A stretch of 5,946 nt of DNA from an uncultured Clostridia bacterium (GCA_947565265.1 CANOFK010000085.1:1-5946), one strand, 5' to 3'; shown: positions 1-5,859, numbered from the stretch's first letter. Made by a program: numbers and translations. Notes: generated by a model from the letters alone, not told the origin.

Positions 1-1693
1 GGTTCATGGGGAAGGCGATGACCTCCCGGATGTAGCTCTCGGCTGTAAGGAGCATGATCATGCGGTCCACGCCGGGGGCTGCGCCTGCGTGGGGCGGCGC
101 GCCATAACAGAAAGCGTTATACATAGCCGGGAACTTGCCCCGCACGTCCTCCTCGGTCAGCCCGGCCAGTTGGAAAGCCTTTACCATGATCTCCGGGTCA
201 TAATTCCGCTCTGCGCCGGAGGCCAGCTCGTAGCCGTTGCACACCAGGTCATACTGGTGGGCCCGCAACTCCAGCGGATCCAGTTCACCGCGCTCAGCCT
301 TTAGCAGGGCCGCCCGGCCGCCGTAGGGCATGGAGAAGGGGTTGTGGCCGAACTCCAACTTCCCGCTCTCCTCGCCGATCTCATACATGGGGAAGTCCAC
401 GATCCAGCAGAACTCATAGCGCTTTTCGTCCATGTGCGCCGGGCAGGCCGCGCCCAGCAGCTTGCGGGCCACGCCGGCAGTTTTTTGGGCAGTGGATTTC
501 TTGCCGGCGGCCAGCATTACCAGGGTGTTGGGCGTAAGGCCCATCTGGGCCACGACCTTCTCGGCCAAAGCCGGGCTGGCGTTGATGAATTTTGCAATGC
601 CCCCGGCGATCTCACCCTTCTCGTCCAGCTTAAACCAGTAGGTTTTCTGGGCGGTCTGCACCTCTGTTTCGGCCACAACCTTGTCTATGGCCTTGCGGGT
701 GAGGGTACAGTTGGATACAGGCACGGCCTTCACCACCGCGCCCTCAAAGGGCCCAAAGCCGCAGCCGGCCAGCAACTCCGTCACATCCTGTATCAGCAGG
801 TCGATGCGCAGGTCAGGCTTGTCGCTGCCGTAGTCCTCCATGGCCTGCAAAAAGGGGATGCGCTTAAAGGGAGCCTTGGACACCTGCTGCCCATAGATGC
901 CGAACTTCTCAAAAATTGGTGGCAGGACCGCCTCTATAACAGCAAATACATCTTCCTGGCCGGCAAAGGCCATTTCCATGTCTAGCTGGTAGAAATCCCC
1001 GGGCGAACGGTCGCCCCGGGCGTCCTCGTCCCGGAAACAGGGGGCGATTTGGAAATATTTATCAAACCCGGCGGCCATCAGCAGTTGCTTAAACTGCTGG
1101 GGCGCCTGCGGCAGGGCGTAGAATTTGCCGGGATGCTTGCGGGAGGGCACCAGGAAATCCCGTGCTCCTTCCGGGGAGGAGGCGGTCAAGATGGGGGTGT
1201 TGATCTCCATAAAGCCCTGTTCCTCCATGGCCCGGCGCAGGGCAGAAACCACCTGGCTGCGCAGCACGATGTTGGATTTTACACCGGGGTTGCGTAAATC
1301 CAGATAGCGGTACCGCAGCCGCTGGCTCTCGTCTGCGTCCCGGGAAAAGTTGATCTCAAAGGGCAGTTCATTGTAGTGGCAACGGCCCAACACCTCGATG
1401 GCGGCAGGGCTTATCTCAATGTCGCCGGTAGGCTGTTTGGGGTTTTTGTTGGTGCGCTCCCGCACCGTGCCGGTTACGGCGATGGTGGTTTCCTTGTTTA
1501 GCGCCTTTACCTGGGAAAGCAGTTCCGGGCTCTCCACCACCACCTGTGTGGTGCCGAAAAAGTCCCGCAGCACCAAAAAGGCAATGCCGCCGCCTACCTC
1601 CCGCAGGTTTTCCATCCATCCGGCCAGGGTCACGGTTTCCCCGGCGTTCTCCAAACGCAACTGGCCGCAGTTGTGGGTACGAAATTTTGACAT
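1..1693 (-). CDS. aspS: Aspartyl-tRNA synthetase (AspRS), 3' end cut by window edge
   Basis: Class II synthetase that activates aspartate with ATP and loads it onto tRNA-Asp in the cytoplasm. The frame is open without a stop for 564 codons from ATG 1693 to the window edge. Bacterial AspRS is usually about 585-600 residues, so about 20-35 are missing. Visible parts: N-terminal OB-fold anticodon domain (about 1-105), RLRYRYLDLR (125-134), motif 1 around GFMEINTP (160-167), SPEGARDFLVPSR (173-185), LPQAPQ (194-199), motif 2 CFRDED (219-224), the bacterial GAD insertion (about 285-415), DFPMYE (433-438) and motif 3 GVDRMIMLL (541-549). The start is set by AAGGAG at 1703-1708, 9 bases before ATG 1693. 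Where many AspRSs read ELGGGSIRI this one reads ELASGAERN (489-497), as in an AspRS subgroup I associate with Clostridia and Alphaproteobacteria. Residue 33, which aligns with the His/Leu linked to tRNA-Asn discrimination, is Val, so it may be non-discriminating (inference). It lies downstream of hisS in the same orientation. Confidence 0.97.
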   Translation of the reverse strand, partial: MSKFRTHNCGQLRLENAGETVTLAGWMENLREVGGGIAFLVLRDFFGTTQVVVESPELLSQVKALNKETTIAVTGTVRERTNKNPKQPTGDIEISPAAIEVLGRCHYNELPFEINFSRDADESQRLRYRYLDLRNPGVKSNIVLRSQVVSALRRAMEEQGFMEINTPILTASSPEGARDFLVPSRKHPGKFYALPQAPQQFKQLLMAAGFDKYFQIAPCFRDEDARGDRSPGDFYQLDMEMAFAGQEDVFAVIEAVLPPIFEKFGIYGQQVSKAPFKRIPFLQAMEDYGSDKPDLRIDLLIQDVTELLAGCGFGPFEGAVVKAVPVSNCTLTRKAIDKVVAETEVQTAQKTYWFKLDEKGEIAGGIAKFINASPALAEKVVAQMGLTPNTLVMLAAGKKSTAQKTAGVARKLLGAACPAHMDEKRYEFCWIVDFPMYEIGEESGKLEFGHNPFSMPYGGRAALLKAERGELDPLELRAHQYDLVCNGYELASGAERNYDPEIMVKAFQLAGLTEEDVRGKFPAMYNAFCYGAPPHAGAAPGVDRMIMLLTAESYIREVIAFPMN

Positions 1694-1957
1694 GGGTCAT
1701 CTCTCCTTAAGGTCTATGCCTGCCTTTGGCGGGCTTTCGGCGGCTGCGGCGTGCGAGCCTCCGGGTTGTTCAAAAATATGTATGCGCCCCGGCATGGGGG
1801 CAGGATATCTATCTCTCTATTTGGGCAATGCGGGCACAAAAAGCCGGCATCTAAGCCAACGCACACGCTGCTGCCATGCAGGGATGCAAGGGTTTGCCGG
1901 TGCTTAGCTACCTTTATGGTAAGGCGAATTCCAGGGAGTAAGCTGCGGGCATAGCCC
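1694..1957 (-). other. hisS-aspS spacer, structured, no gene
   Basis: This 264-base gap contains no credible open frame on either strand. In the transcribed direction it begins with a small GGGC/GCCC hairpin directly after the hisS stop (1947-1957). A structured stretch follows (1861-1907) and then a candidate terminator (1838-1860). Nearer to aspS there is a 5-bp GCCCC/GGGGC hairpin around 1786-1802, then GC-rich sequence, then the aspS ribosome binding site. I could not identify a convincing promoter for aspS, and the T-box hallmark AGGGTGGNACC is absent. If the terminator works, aspS needs read-through or its own promoter. Confidence 0.5.
1838..1860 (-). terminator. Candidate intrinsic terminator between hisS and aspS
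   Basis: Read on the minus strand, GTTGGC (1855-1860) pairs with GCCGGC (1843-1848) across a six-base loop. The stem has 6 bp, two of them G-U, and is followed immediately by TTTTT (1838-1842). It lies about 100 bases after the hisS stop and 145 bases before the aspS start. The 3' arm can instead pair with an upstream segment at 1895-1900, so it could be a regulated attenuator rather than a plain terminator. The stem is short and wobble-containing, hence the moderate confidence. Confidence 0.45.
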
Positions 1958-3241
1958 TCAATTTAGCACCCAAGGCTGGGTGCTGGCAGCCGTGTAGCTG
2001 GCGGCAAAATCCTCGCCAATGCTGACTTCTTGGGTGCTGCCGTCTGCCATAAATTTTAGCTGGGCCCGGCCCTCTGCCAGTTCGGTATCGCCCAGTACCA
2101 GGCTGAATTTTGCGCCGGTTTTCCCGGCATATTTCATCTGCGCCTTCAAGCCACGGCCGCAGATATCGCAGTCGGCGTAAATTCCGCATTGGTGCAGCGC
2201 GTTCACCAGCGTCAATGCCTTTAGCCGTGCCTCGTCGCCTACGGCCGCAATGTACACCTCGCACGGGGGAATGTCCCCAAAGGGGGCCTGCTGCTCCTCC
2301 AGCGCCAACATCAGCCGGTCCATGCCCATGCCAAAACCCAGTCCGGGTGTGGGCGCGCCGCCCATTTCCTCTACCAGGCCGTCGTAGCGCCCGCCGCCGC
2401 CCAGGGCAAAGCCCAGGCTTTTAGAGGGGAACTCGAACACGGTGCGGGTATAGTAGTCCAGGCCCCGCACCAGGCCGGGATCCAGGGTAAAGGGGATGCC
2501 CATAGCCGTTAGATAGGCCTGCACCTTGTCAAAGTGCTCCTGACAATCATCGCAGAGGTATGCGGTGATTTTGGGCGCGCCGGCGGCGATGGCCTGGCAT
2601 TCCGGGCTTTTGCAGTCCAGGATGCGCATGGGGTTCCGATCCAGCCGGGACAGGCAGGTGGGGCAAAGCTTGTCCTTTTGGGCGGAAAAGTACGCTTTTA
2701 GCGCCTGGTGGTAGACTTTGCGGCAGGTAGGGCAGCCAATAGAATTCAACTGTAGGCCCACGTCTGTCAGGCACAGCCGCCCAAAGGCCGACATGGCCAT
2801 GGCGATCAGTTGGGCGTCGGCCATGGGCTCGGCGGCGCCAAACACCTCCACGCCAAAGGTGCGGAACTCCCGCATCCGCCCGGCCTGGGGCTTTTCGTAG
2901 CGGTAACAGGGGATATTATAGTACAATTTGACCGGATAACCGGCATTGTACAGGCCGTTTTCCAGCATGGCCCGTACGGCCCCGGCCGTGCCCTCCGGGC
3001 GCAGGGTGACGGAACGGCCGCCTTTGTCCGTAAAGGTGTACATCTGTTTCTCCACCACGTCGGTCACGTCGCCCATACCCCGCTGGAAGAGCTCGGTGTG
3101 CTCAAAAACGGGGGTGCGTATCTCGCCAAAGCCGTTTAATGTGGCCTCACTGATAAGGGCCTGCTCCACCTGCCGCCATTTGGCCGCCTGGGCGGGGGCC
3201 AGGTCCTGGGTGCCCTTGGGGGCTTTTGTTATCAATTCCAT
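1958..3241 (-). CDS. hisS: Histidyl-tRNA synthetase (HisRS)
   Basis: Class II synthetase of 427 residues, normal bacterial length, that charges tRNA-His in the cytoplasm; it works as a homodimer in the family. Motif 1 region runs TPVFEHTELFQRGMGD (43-58), followed by TLRPEGT (79-85). Motif 2 region is YRYEKPQAGRMREFRTFGVEVFG (113-135, given here by position; key residues Arg114, Glu116, Arg122, Glu125, Arg127). The HisRS-specific loop is RGLDYYTRT (259-267). Motif 3 is around GLGFGMGMDRL (300-310). The C-terminal anticodon-binding domain spans about 326-412. An insertion between motif 2 and the RGLDYY loop carries CxxC pairs at 170/173, 193/196 and 230/233, plus Cys210 and Cys215. Such cysteine-rich inserts are usual in Firmicute HisRS and could bind a metal. 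AAAGGAAG at 3248-3255 lies 6 bases before ATG 3241. The gene is preceded by 511 bases without a gene, so it probably has its own promoter, and it is followed by aspS. Confidence 0.98.
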   Translation of the reverse strand: MELITKAPKGTQDLAPAQAAKWRQVEQALISEATLNGFGEIRTPVFEHTELFQRGMGDVTDVVEKQMYTFTDKGGRSVTLRPEGTAGAVRAMLENGLYNAGYPVKLYYNIPCYRYEKPQAGRMREFRTFGVEVFGAAEPMADAQLIAMAMSAFGRLCLTDVGLQLNSIGCPTCRKVYHQALKAYFSAQKDKLCPTCLSRLDRNPMRILDCKSPECQAIAAGAPKITAYLCDDCQEHFDKVQAYLTAMGIPFTLDPGLVRGLDYYTRTVFEFPSKSLGFALGGGGRYDGLVEEMGGAPTPGLGFGMGMDRLMLALEEQQAPFGDIPPCEVYIAAVGDEARLKALTLVNALHQCGIYADCDICGRGLKAQMKYAGKTGAKFSLVLGDTELAEGRAQLKFMADGSTQEVSIGEDFAASYTAASTQPWVLN

Positions 3242-3269
3242 GGGTATCTTCCTTTAAGGCAGTAGTCTG

Positions 3270-3297
3270 GGGGTACACGCTAAAACAGCGGTACCCC
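3270..3297 (-). promoter_or_regulatory. Strong hairpin in the hisS leader
   Basis: Read on the minus strand, GGGGTAC (3291-3297) pairs perfectly with GTACCCC (3270-3276). Inside it CGCT (3287-3290) pairs with AGCG (3278-3281) around a five-base loop, with one bulged base at 3277, giving 11 bp in total. It lies about 15 bases upstream of the hisS ribosome binding site. No U-run follows in the hisS direction, so it is not an ordinary terminator for that strand. On the plus strand the hairpin is followed by TCTTTATTT, which could weakly terminate antisense transcription. Its 5' arm partly resembles the T-box antiterminator core, but the tRNA-binding bulge is incomplete. Confidence 0.55.
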
Positions 3298-3307
3298 TCT
3301 TTATTTG

Positions 3308-3341
3308 GGTATAATTGGCCCCGGTTAGCCGCATCTATCAA
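3308..3341 (-). promoter_or_regulatory. Possible hisS promoter (weak)
   Basis: On the minus strand TTGATA (3336-3341) resembles a -35 box and TATACC/TTATAC (3308-3314) a -10 box. The spacing of 21-22 bases is longer than the usual 17, so at most one of the two boxes is likely to be used. A start near 3300 would place the 3270-3297 hairpin close to the 5' end of the transcript. A promoter is expected here because hisS is more than 500 bases from the preceding gene, but this exact assignment is uncertain. Confidence 0.25.
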
Positions 3342-3388
3342 GGGGTTCTCAGGCAGGTAACAGGCGGATAGTGGGCCGGTATGGAGGC

Positions 3389-3416
3389 GGTCTTGGGCAG
3401 GTCTTGGGTGGGTCTT
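3389..3416 (+). repeat. Three GGTCTT repeats at 11-base spacing
   Basis: GGTCTT occurs at 3389-3394, 3400-3405 and 3411-3416, exactly 11 bases apart. The first two are followed by similar filler (GGGCA and GGGTG), giving an 11-base unit repeated about two and a half times. The spacing is close to one helical turn, so the copies face the same side of the DNA. They lie about 150 bases upstream of the hisS start, which would suit an operator or other protein-binding array, but simple sequence drift is also possible. In the hisS direction the repeat reads AAGACC. Confidence 0.55.
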
Positions 3417-3422
3417 AAAAGG

Positions 3423-3460
3423 GCCTCCGGCGGGGGCGTTGGTTTTGCCTCCGGCGGGGG
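3423..3460 (+). repeat. 14-base direct repeat GCCTCCGGCGGGGG, two copies
   Basis: Two identical copies lie at 3423-3436 and 3447-3460, separated by ten bases (CGTTGGTTTT). Each contains the palindromic core CCGG. They sit at one edge of the hairpin-rich block at 3461-3618 and may be a border of that block. Their role is unknown. Confidence 0.6.
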
Positions 3461-3660
3461 AGAGTCGGCGTAGTCAACTCTTGGGCGTTGATTCTCGGCT
3501 GCCGCCTCGGTCGGCGACGGGAAATCGCCACTGGCGATTGTCGCCCCCTAAGAACCCCACCACCTTTGAAAAGGGCGAGGGCCACCGGGGGTGGCCGTCA
3601 CGAGCCGACCGAACCGGCAGGTGAGACGACGAAACTTTTGTGTGTGCCTGTGGGGGCGCT
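3461..3660. other. Structured non-coding block, possible repeat element or RNA
   Basis: The block lies within the 511-base gap between mgsA and hisS and holds several hairpins in a row. TCAAC/GTTGA pair at 3474-3478 and 3487-3491. GGCGAC (3513-3518) pairs with GTCGCC (3540-3545), enclosing AATCGCC (3523-3529) paired with GGCGATT (3533-3539) over a three-base loop: 13 bp in all, with a four-base bulge at 3519-3522. GGCCACC (3580-3586) pairs with GGTGGCC (3590-3596) over GGG. GCCG/CGGC pair at 3604-3607 and 3615-3618. Open frames crossing the block show no recognisable protein. Its look resembles intergenic elements that recur in gut Clostridia (recollection, unverified). It could be a dispersed repeat, a small RNA, or part of an untranslated region; the strand cannot be decided because the hairpins are near-symmetric. 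Confidence 0.45.
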
Positions 3661-3705
3661 GCCTGGAACCGGCTGGTGGGATGGGGAAATTCTTTTTTGG
3701 GCTAT

Positions 3706-3737
3706 GGACAGGCGGGCTTGTGCCGCGGGCGCTGTCC
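3706..3737 (-). other. Hairpin downstream of mgsA, not a classical terminator
   Basis: GGACAG (3706-3711) pairs with CTGTCC (3732-3737). Inside it GCGG (3712-3715) pairs with CCGC (3723-3726), with a five-base bulge at 3727-3731 and a seven-base loop. It starts 16 bases after the mgsA stop in the mgsA direction, which suits a 3'-end structure. A run of A rather than U follows it, so intrinsic termination is unlikely. It may protect the mgsA transcript end or be incidental. Confidence 0.4.
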
Positions 3738-3752
3738 GGGGGTGGGGCAGGC

Positions 3753-4151
3753 TCAGGTTTTTACCAGGTCGCGCCAGTCCATGTCGCCCCGCTCCAGGCC
3801 GTGGATGAGCACCTCGGCGGTGGCGATGTTGGTGGCTACGGGGATGTTATGCATATCGCACAGCCGCAACAGGTTCAAAGCGCTGGGGTCATTGGACTGG
3901 GGGTTCAGCGGATCCCGAAAAAACAGGAGCAGGTCGATCTCGTCACAGGAAATGCGGGCCGCGATCTGCTGGTCGCCGCCCTGGGGGCCGCTGAGGAAAC
4001 GTTGCAGCTTGAGCCCCGTGGCCTCGGAGATCATCTTGCCGGTGGTGCCGGTGCCGCACAGGGAGTGCCGGCTGAGTATCCCGCAGTAGGCTATACAGAA
4101 CTGAACCATCAGCTCTTTTTTTGCGTCGTGCGCCGTTAATGCAATGTGCAT
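3753..4151 (-). CDS. mgsA: Methylglyoxal synthase, with altered active-site positions
   Basis: The family converts dihydroxyacetone phosphate to methylglyoxal and phosphate in the cytoplasm, a bypass of lower glycolysis when phosphate is short. The 132 residues are compact but complete. Visible motifs: AHD (7-9), GTGTTGKMISEATG (33-46), SGPQGGDQQ (54-62), FFRDPL (77-82) and NIPVATNIATAE (102-113). By ungapped alignment to E. coli MgsA, His8, Asp60 and Asp80 match His19, the catalytic base Asp71, and Asp91. However, Asn87 replaces His98 and Ser90 replaces Asp101 (the family pattern PHxPD is here SNDPS, 86-90). Activity is therefore probable but may be altered. GGGAGGAG (4158-4165) lies 6 bases before the start. 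The 69-base AT-rich gap to the minD-like gene shows no terminator, so read-through from that gene is likely; a weak local promoter cannot be excluded. Confidence 0.95.
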   Translation of the reverse strand: MHIALTAHDAKKELMVQFCIAYCGILSRHSLCGTGTTGKMISEATGLKLQRFLSGPQGGDQQIAARISCDEIDLLLFFRDPLNPQSNDPSALNLLRLCDMHNIPVATNIATAEVLIHGLERGDMDWRDLVKT

Positions 4152-4220
4152 AATAAACTCCTCCCAATGGTAAAAGATATATGATAAATATGGTAATAGG
4201 CTGTTGGTCAGGGCCGCGAA

Positions 4221-4955
4221 CTACAGTTTCTCCGGCATGGGCACGGTACTGCCCTCCAGGCGGGCGGCGGCCCGGTGCAGGGCCATCATGCCGGGGGCGC
4301 CGTCTGCCGCGGCGGTACCCTTTAAAAAGGCCGCAGCCATGGTGATGTCCTCGGGGACCAGGGCGAACAGCCGGACCCCGGCGGCATCAATGACACCGTC
4401 CAGGTCGCTGTACACGCCGGTCTGGTCAAAAAAGGCGCCGTTGAACCGGTTGATGAGCAGCCGCTTGTCCGCCACGCCCAGCCCGTCCAGCAACTGCCGG
4501 ACGTTCCCTGTGCTGCGCACGCAGACCGGGTCCGGGCTGCACACCAGCAGGGCACGGTCTGCCGCGCAGGCCGCGGAACGGAACCCGATACCCACCCCTG
4601 CCGGGGAATCCAGCAGCACATGGTCATAATAGCGTTTGAGCAGGGGCACCAGCCGGCGCATCACCCCCGGACGGATCAGGTCATCCCCGGAGGCGGGGGC
4701 GGGCAACAGGAACAGGCCCTCGCTGACCGGGTAGATGGCCTCGGCAGGGGAACAGCGGCCAAAGACCACATCGGAGGTGTCGAACACCAGGTTCTCCTCT
4801 ACGCCGGTCATCCGGTCCAGGCTGCGCAGGCCCGCGTCGCAGTCTACCAGCAACACCCGGCGGCCCCGCTGGGCAAGGGCCCGGCCAAGCCCTACCGCGG
4901 CCGTGGACTTGCCCACGCCGCCCTTGCCGGAGGTGATAACAGTTGCAATTCCCAT
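4221..4955 (-). CDS. minD: MinD-like ParA-family ATPase
   Basis: Deviant Walker P-loop ATPase of the MinD/ParA group; MinD proteins cycle on the inner membrane and place the division site with MinC. With the start at ATG 4955 it has 244 residues. The deviant Walker A is SGKGGVGKST (9-18, signature Lys11, catalytic Lys16), the MinD-type A' box is DCDAGLRSLD (38-47), Walker B is VLLDSPAG (113-120, Asp116), and NR (169-170) and VPED (200-203) match MinD positions. The C-terminus (about 225-244) lacks the basic, amphipathic membrane-targeting helix that ends typical MinD. No minC or minE neighbour is visible. A GTG start 11 codons upstream (4988) is rejected because it overlaps the -10 box and has no ribosome binding site; ATG 4955 has AAGGCGG 9 bases upstream. 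Alternatives are an orphan MinD-like or FlhG-type ATPase. Confidence 0.85.
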   Translation of the reverse strand: MGIATVITSGKGGVGKSTAAVGLGRALAQRGRRVLLVDCDAGLRSLDRMTGVEENLVFDTSDVVFGRCSPAEAIYPVSEGLFLLPAPASGDDLIRPGVMRRLVPLLKRYYDHVLLDSPAGVGIGFRSAACAADRALLVCSPDPVCVRSTGNVRQLLDGLGVADKRLLINRFNGAFFDQTGVYSDLDGVIDAAGVRLFALVPEDITMAAAFLKGTAAADGAPGMMALHRAAARLEGSTVPMPEKL

Positions 4956-4978
4956 AGGAGAACACCGCCTTGTCCTAT

Positions 4979-5007
4979 ATCTTATCACACTGGAAAGCTT
5001 TTGTCAA
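4979..5007 (-). promoter_or_regulatory. Sigma-A type promoter for the minD-like gene
   Basis: On the minus strand a perfect -35 box TTGACA (5002-5007) is separated by exactly 17 bases from the -10 box TAAGAT (4979-4984, four of six consensus bases). Transcription would start near 4972, leaving a leader of about 17 bases that includes the ribosome binding site of ATG 4955. It likely drives the minD-like gene and mgsA. Confidence 0.75.
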
Positions 5008-5038
5008 AAACAAATAGTCTTTTTTTGGAATTATATTA

Positions 5039-5067
5039 GCCCCGCACAAAAAAGCAGGGCCTTTTTT
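5039..5067 (-). terminator. Candidate terminator after the nucleoside phosphorylase
   Basis: Two overlapping folds exist just after the phosphorylase stop. In one, GCCCTGC (5054-5060) pairs with GCGGGGC (5039-5045), 7 bp with one U-G, followed by only a weak TAATATAATT tract. In the other, AAAAAAG pairs with CTTTTTT (5048-5054 and 5061-5067), an A-tract/U-tract stem with a six-base loop, giving a U-run at the 3' side. Either could end the phosphorylase transcript before the promoter of the minD-like gene. Neither is textbook, hence the modest confidence. Confidence 0.45.
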
Positions 5068-5076
5068 GGTATATAT

Positions 5077-5859
5077 TCAAACTTGCCGGTTGGCGGCAGC
5101 GGCCAGGCGCTTGCCGGTTTCTACCGCGGCCTGTAGGCAGACCTCCTCCAGCCCGGCGCCCTTGCCGCTGAGGATGCCCTTGTCCCAGCCGTCCCCGTCC
5201 AGGGTGTCGGTGGCCCAGAAGAACTGGGCGAAGGGCACGCCCCGGAACTGGGCCACGGCGGCCAGGCTGGCGCACTCCATCTCTACGGAGATACAGCCCT
5301 GGGCTTTGCGGCGGGCCAGCTTGGCCTGGGTTTCCCGGTAGAAGGCGTCGGTGGTCCAGGTTTTGCCCTCTGCAAAGGGGAACCCCAGGCCGGTGAGGGC
5401 CTGGCGGCAGGCATCTACGCACAGGGGGTCCAGGGCCACTTCGTCGGCTGGGGGCAGGTAGTGGTAGGAGAGGCCCTCGTCCCGGACAGCGGCGGTGGGC
5501 AGCAGCAGCTTGCCGTGGGCGATTTGGCTATCCAGCACCCCGGCGGCACCGCAGAACACGAAATAGCGGCCCCCTTTGGGGATCAGCTCCTCGATAAAGC
5601 CAGCGGCACCGGGGCCGCCCACCATGGGCAGGAAGAGGGTGAGGCCGGCGCCGTAGGCGGTGAGCCGGTACAGGGGGATATCGCCGGTACAGTAGTGGCA
5701 CTGGCTGACCTGGACGCCGCCGAACCGGGCGACCAGGTGCTCGACAGTGCGGTGGGAGAAAATGCCCACGCACAGGGGCGGGAGGCCCTCTACGGGCTTG
5801 ATATGGTCCTCCGGGTTTATGATAGCCCGGCGCTGGGGGTCAAATTCATTGGTGATCAT
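5077..5859 (-). CDS. Nucleoside phosphorylase family protein (uridine/purine type)
   Basis: Cytoplasmic salvage enzyme of the PNP/UDP family, whose members split nucleosides with phosphate into base plus ribose 1-phosphate. It has 260 residues, normal for the family. Visible motifs: GIFSHRTVEHLV (32-43), a glycine-rich segment MVGGPGAAGFIEELI (79-93), FVFCGAAGVL (100-109), RDEGLSYHYLP (126-136), TTDAFYRET (169-177), and the ribose-binding signature SVEMECASLA (191-200). The usual N-terminal GDPxR phosphate-site motif is not evident, as in the COG2820-like branch, so the substrate (uridine, a purine nucleoside or another) cannot be read from the sequence. The start is supported by AAGGAG (5868-5873), 8 bases upstream. 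It begins only 31 bases after the end of the preceding partial gene, suggesting an operon; a candidate terminator follows. Confidence 0.88.
   Translation of the reverse strand: MITNEFDPQRRAIINPEDHIKPVEGLPPLCVGIFSHRTVEHLVARFGGVQVSQCHYCTGDIPLYRLTAYGAGLTLFLPMVGGPGAAGFIEELIPKGGRYFVFCGAAGVLDSQIAHGKLLLPTAAVRDEGLSYHYLPPADEVALDPLCVDACRQALTGLGFPFAEGKTWTTDAFYRETQAKLARRKAQGCISVEMECASLAAVAQFRGVPFAQFFWATDTLDGDGWDKGILSGKGAGLEEVCLQAAVETGKRLAAAANRQV

Noticed and set aside
344..985. Plus-strand open frame of 213 codons antisense to aspS
   Set aside because: It lies entirely opposite the aspS coding sequence, which has clear family motifs throughout; no family is recognisable in the antisense product.
1694..1700. 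ATG at 1700 as a start for aspS
   Set aside because: It is out of frame with AspRS and only two bases from the ribosome binding site; ATG 1693 is in frame and correctly spaced.
1914..2264. Minus-strand open frame of 116 codons overlapping the hisS 3' end
   Set aside because: It is a second frame inside the HisRS anticodon-binding domain; hisS is complete and intact in its own frame.
3270..3300. Complete T-box riboswitch before hisS
   Set aside because: The UGGN bulge is incomplete, the required antiterminator pairing does not form, and I see no Stem I or terminator with a U-run; kept only as a resemblance.
3706..3737. Intrinsic terminator for mgsA
   Set aside because: The hairpin is real but is followed by A-rich, not U-rich, sequence in the mgsA direction; listed only as a hairpin.
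3439..3808. Short plus-strand open frames in the mgsA-hisS gap
   Set aside because: They run through hairpins and repeats, are rich in Arg/Pro/Gly as expected from non-coding GC-rich DNA, and lack a convincing ribosome binding site.
3591..4139. Plus-strand open frame of 182 codons antisense to mgsA
   Set aside because: It overlaps mgsA on the opposite strand, has no recognisable domain, and its open length is explained by GC-rich codon use of mgsA.
4956..4988. GTG 4988 as the start of the minD-like gene
   Set aside because: The GTG overlaps the -10 region and has no Shine-Dalgarno sequence; the family N-terminus begins at MGIATVITSG with ATG 4955.
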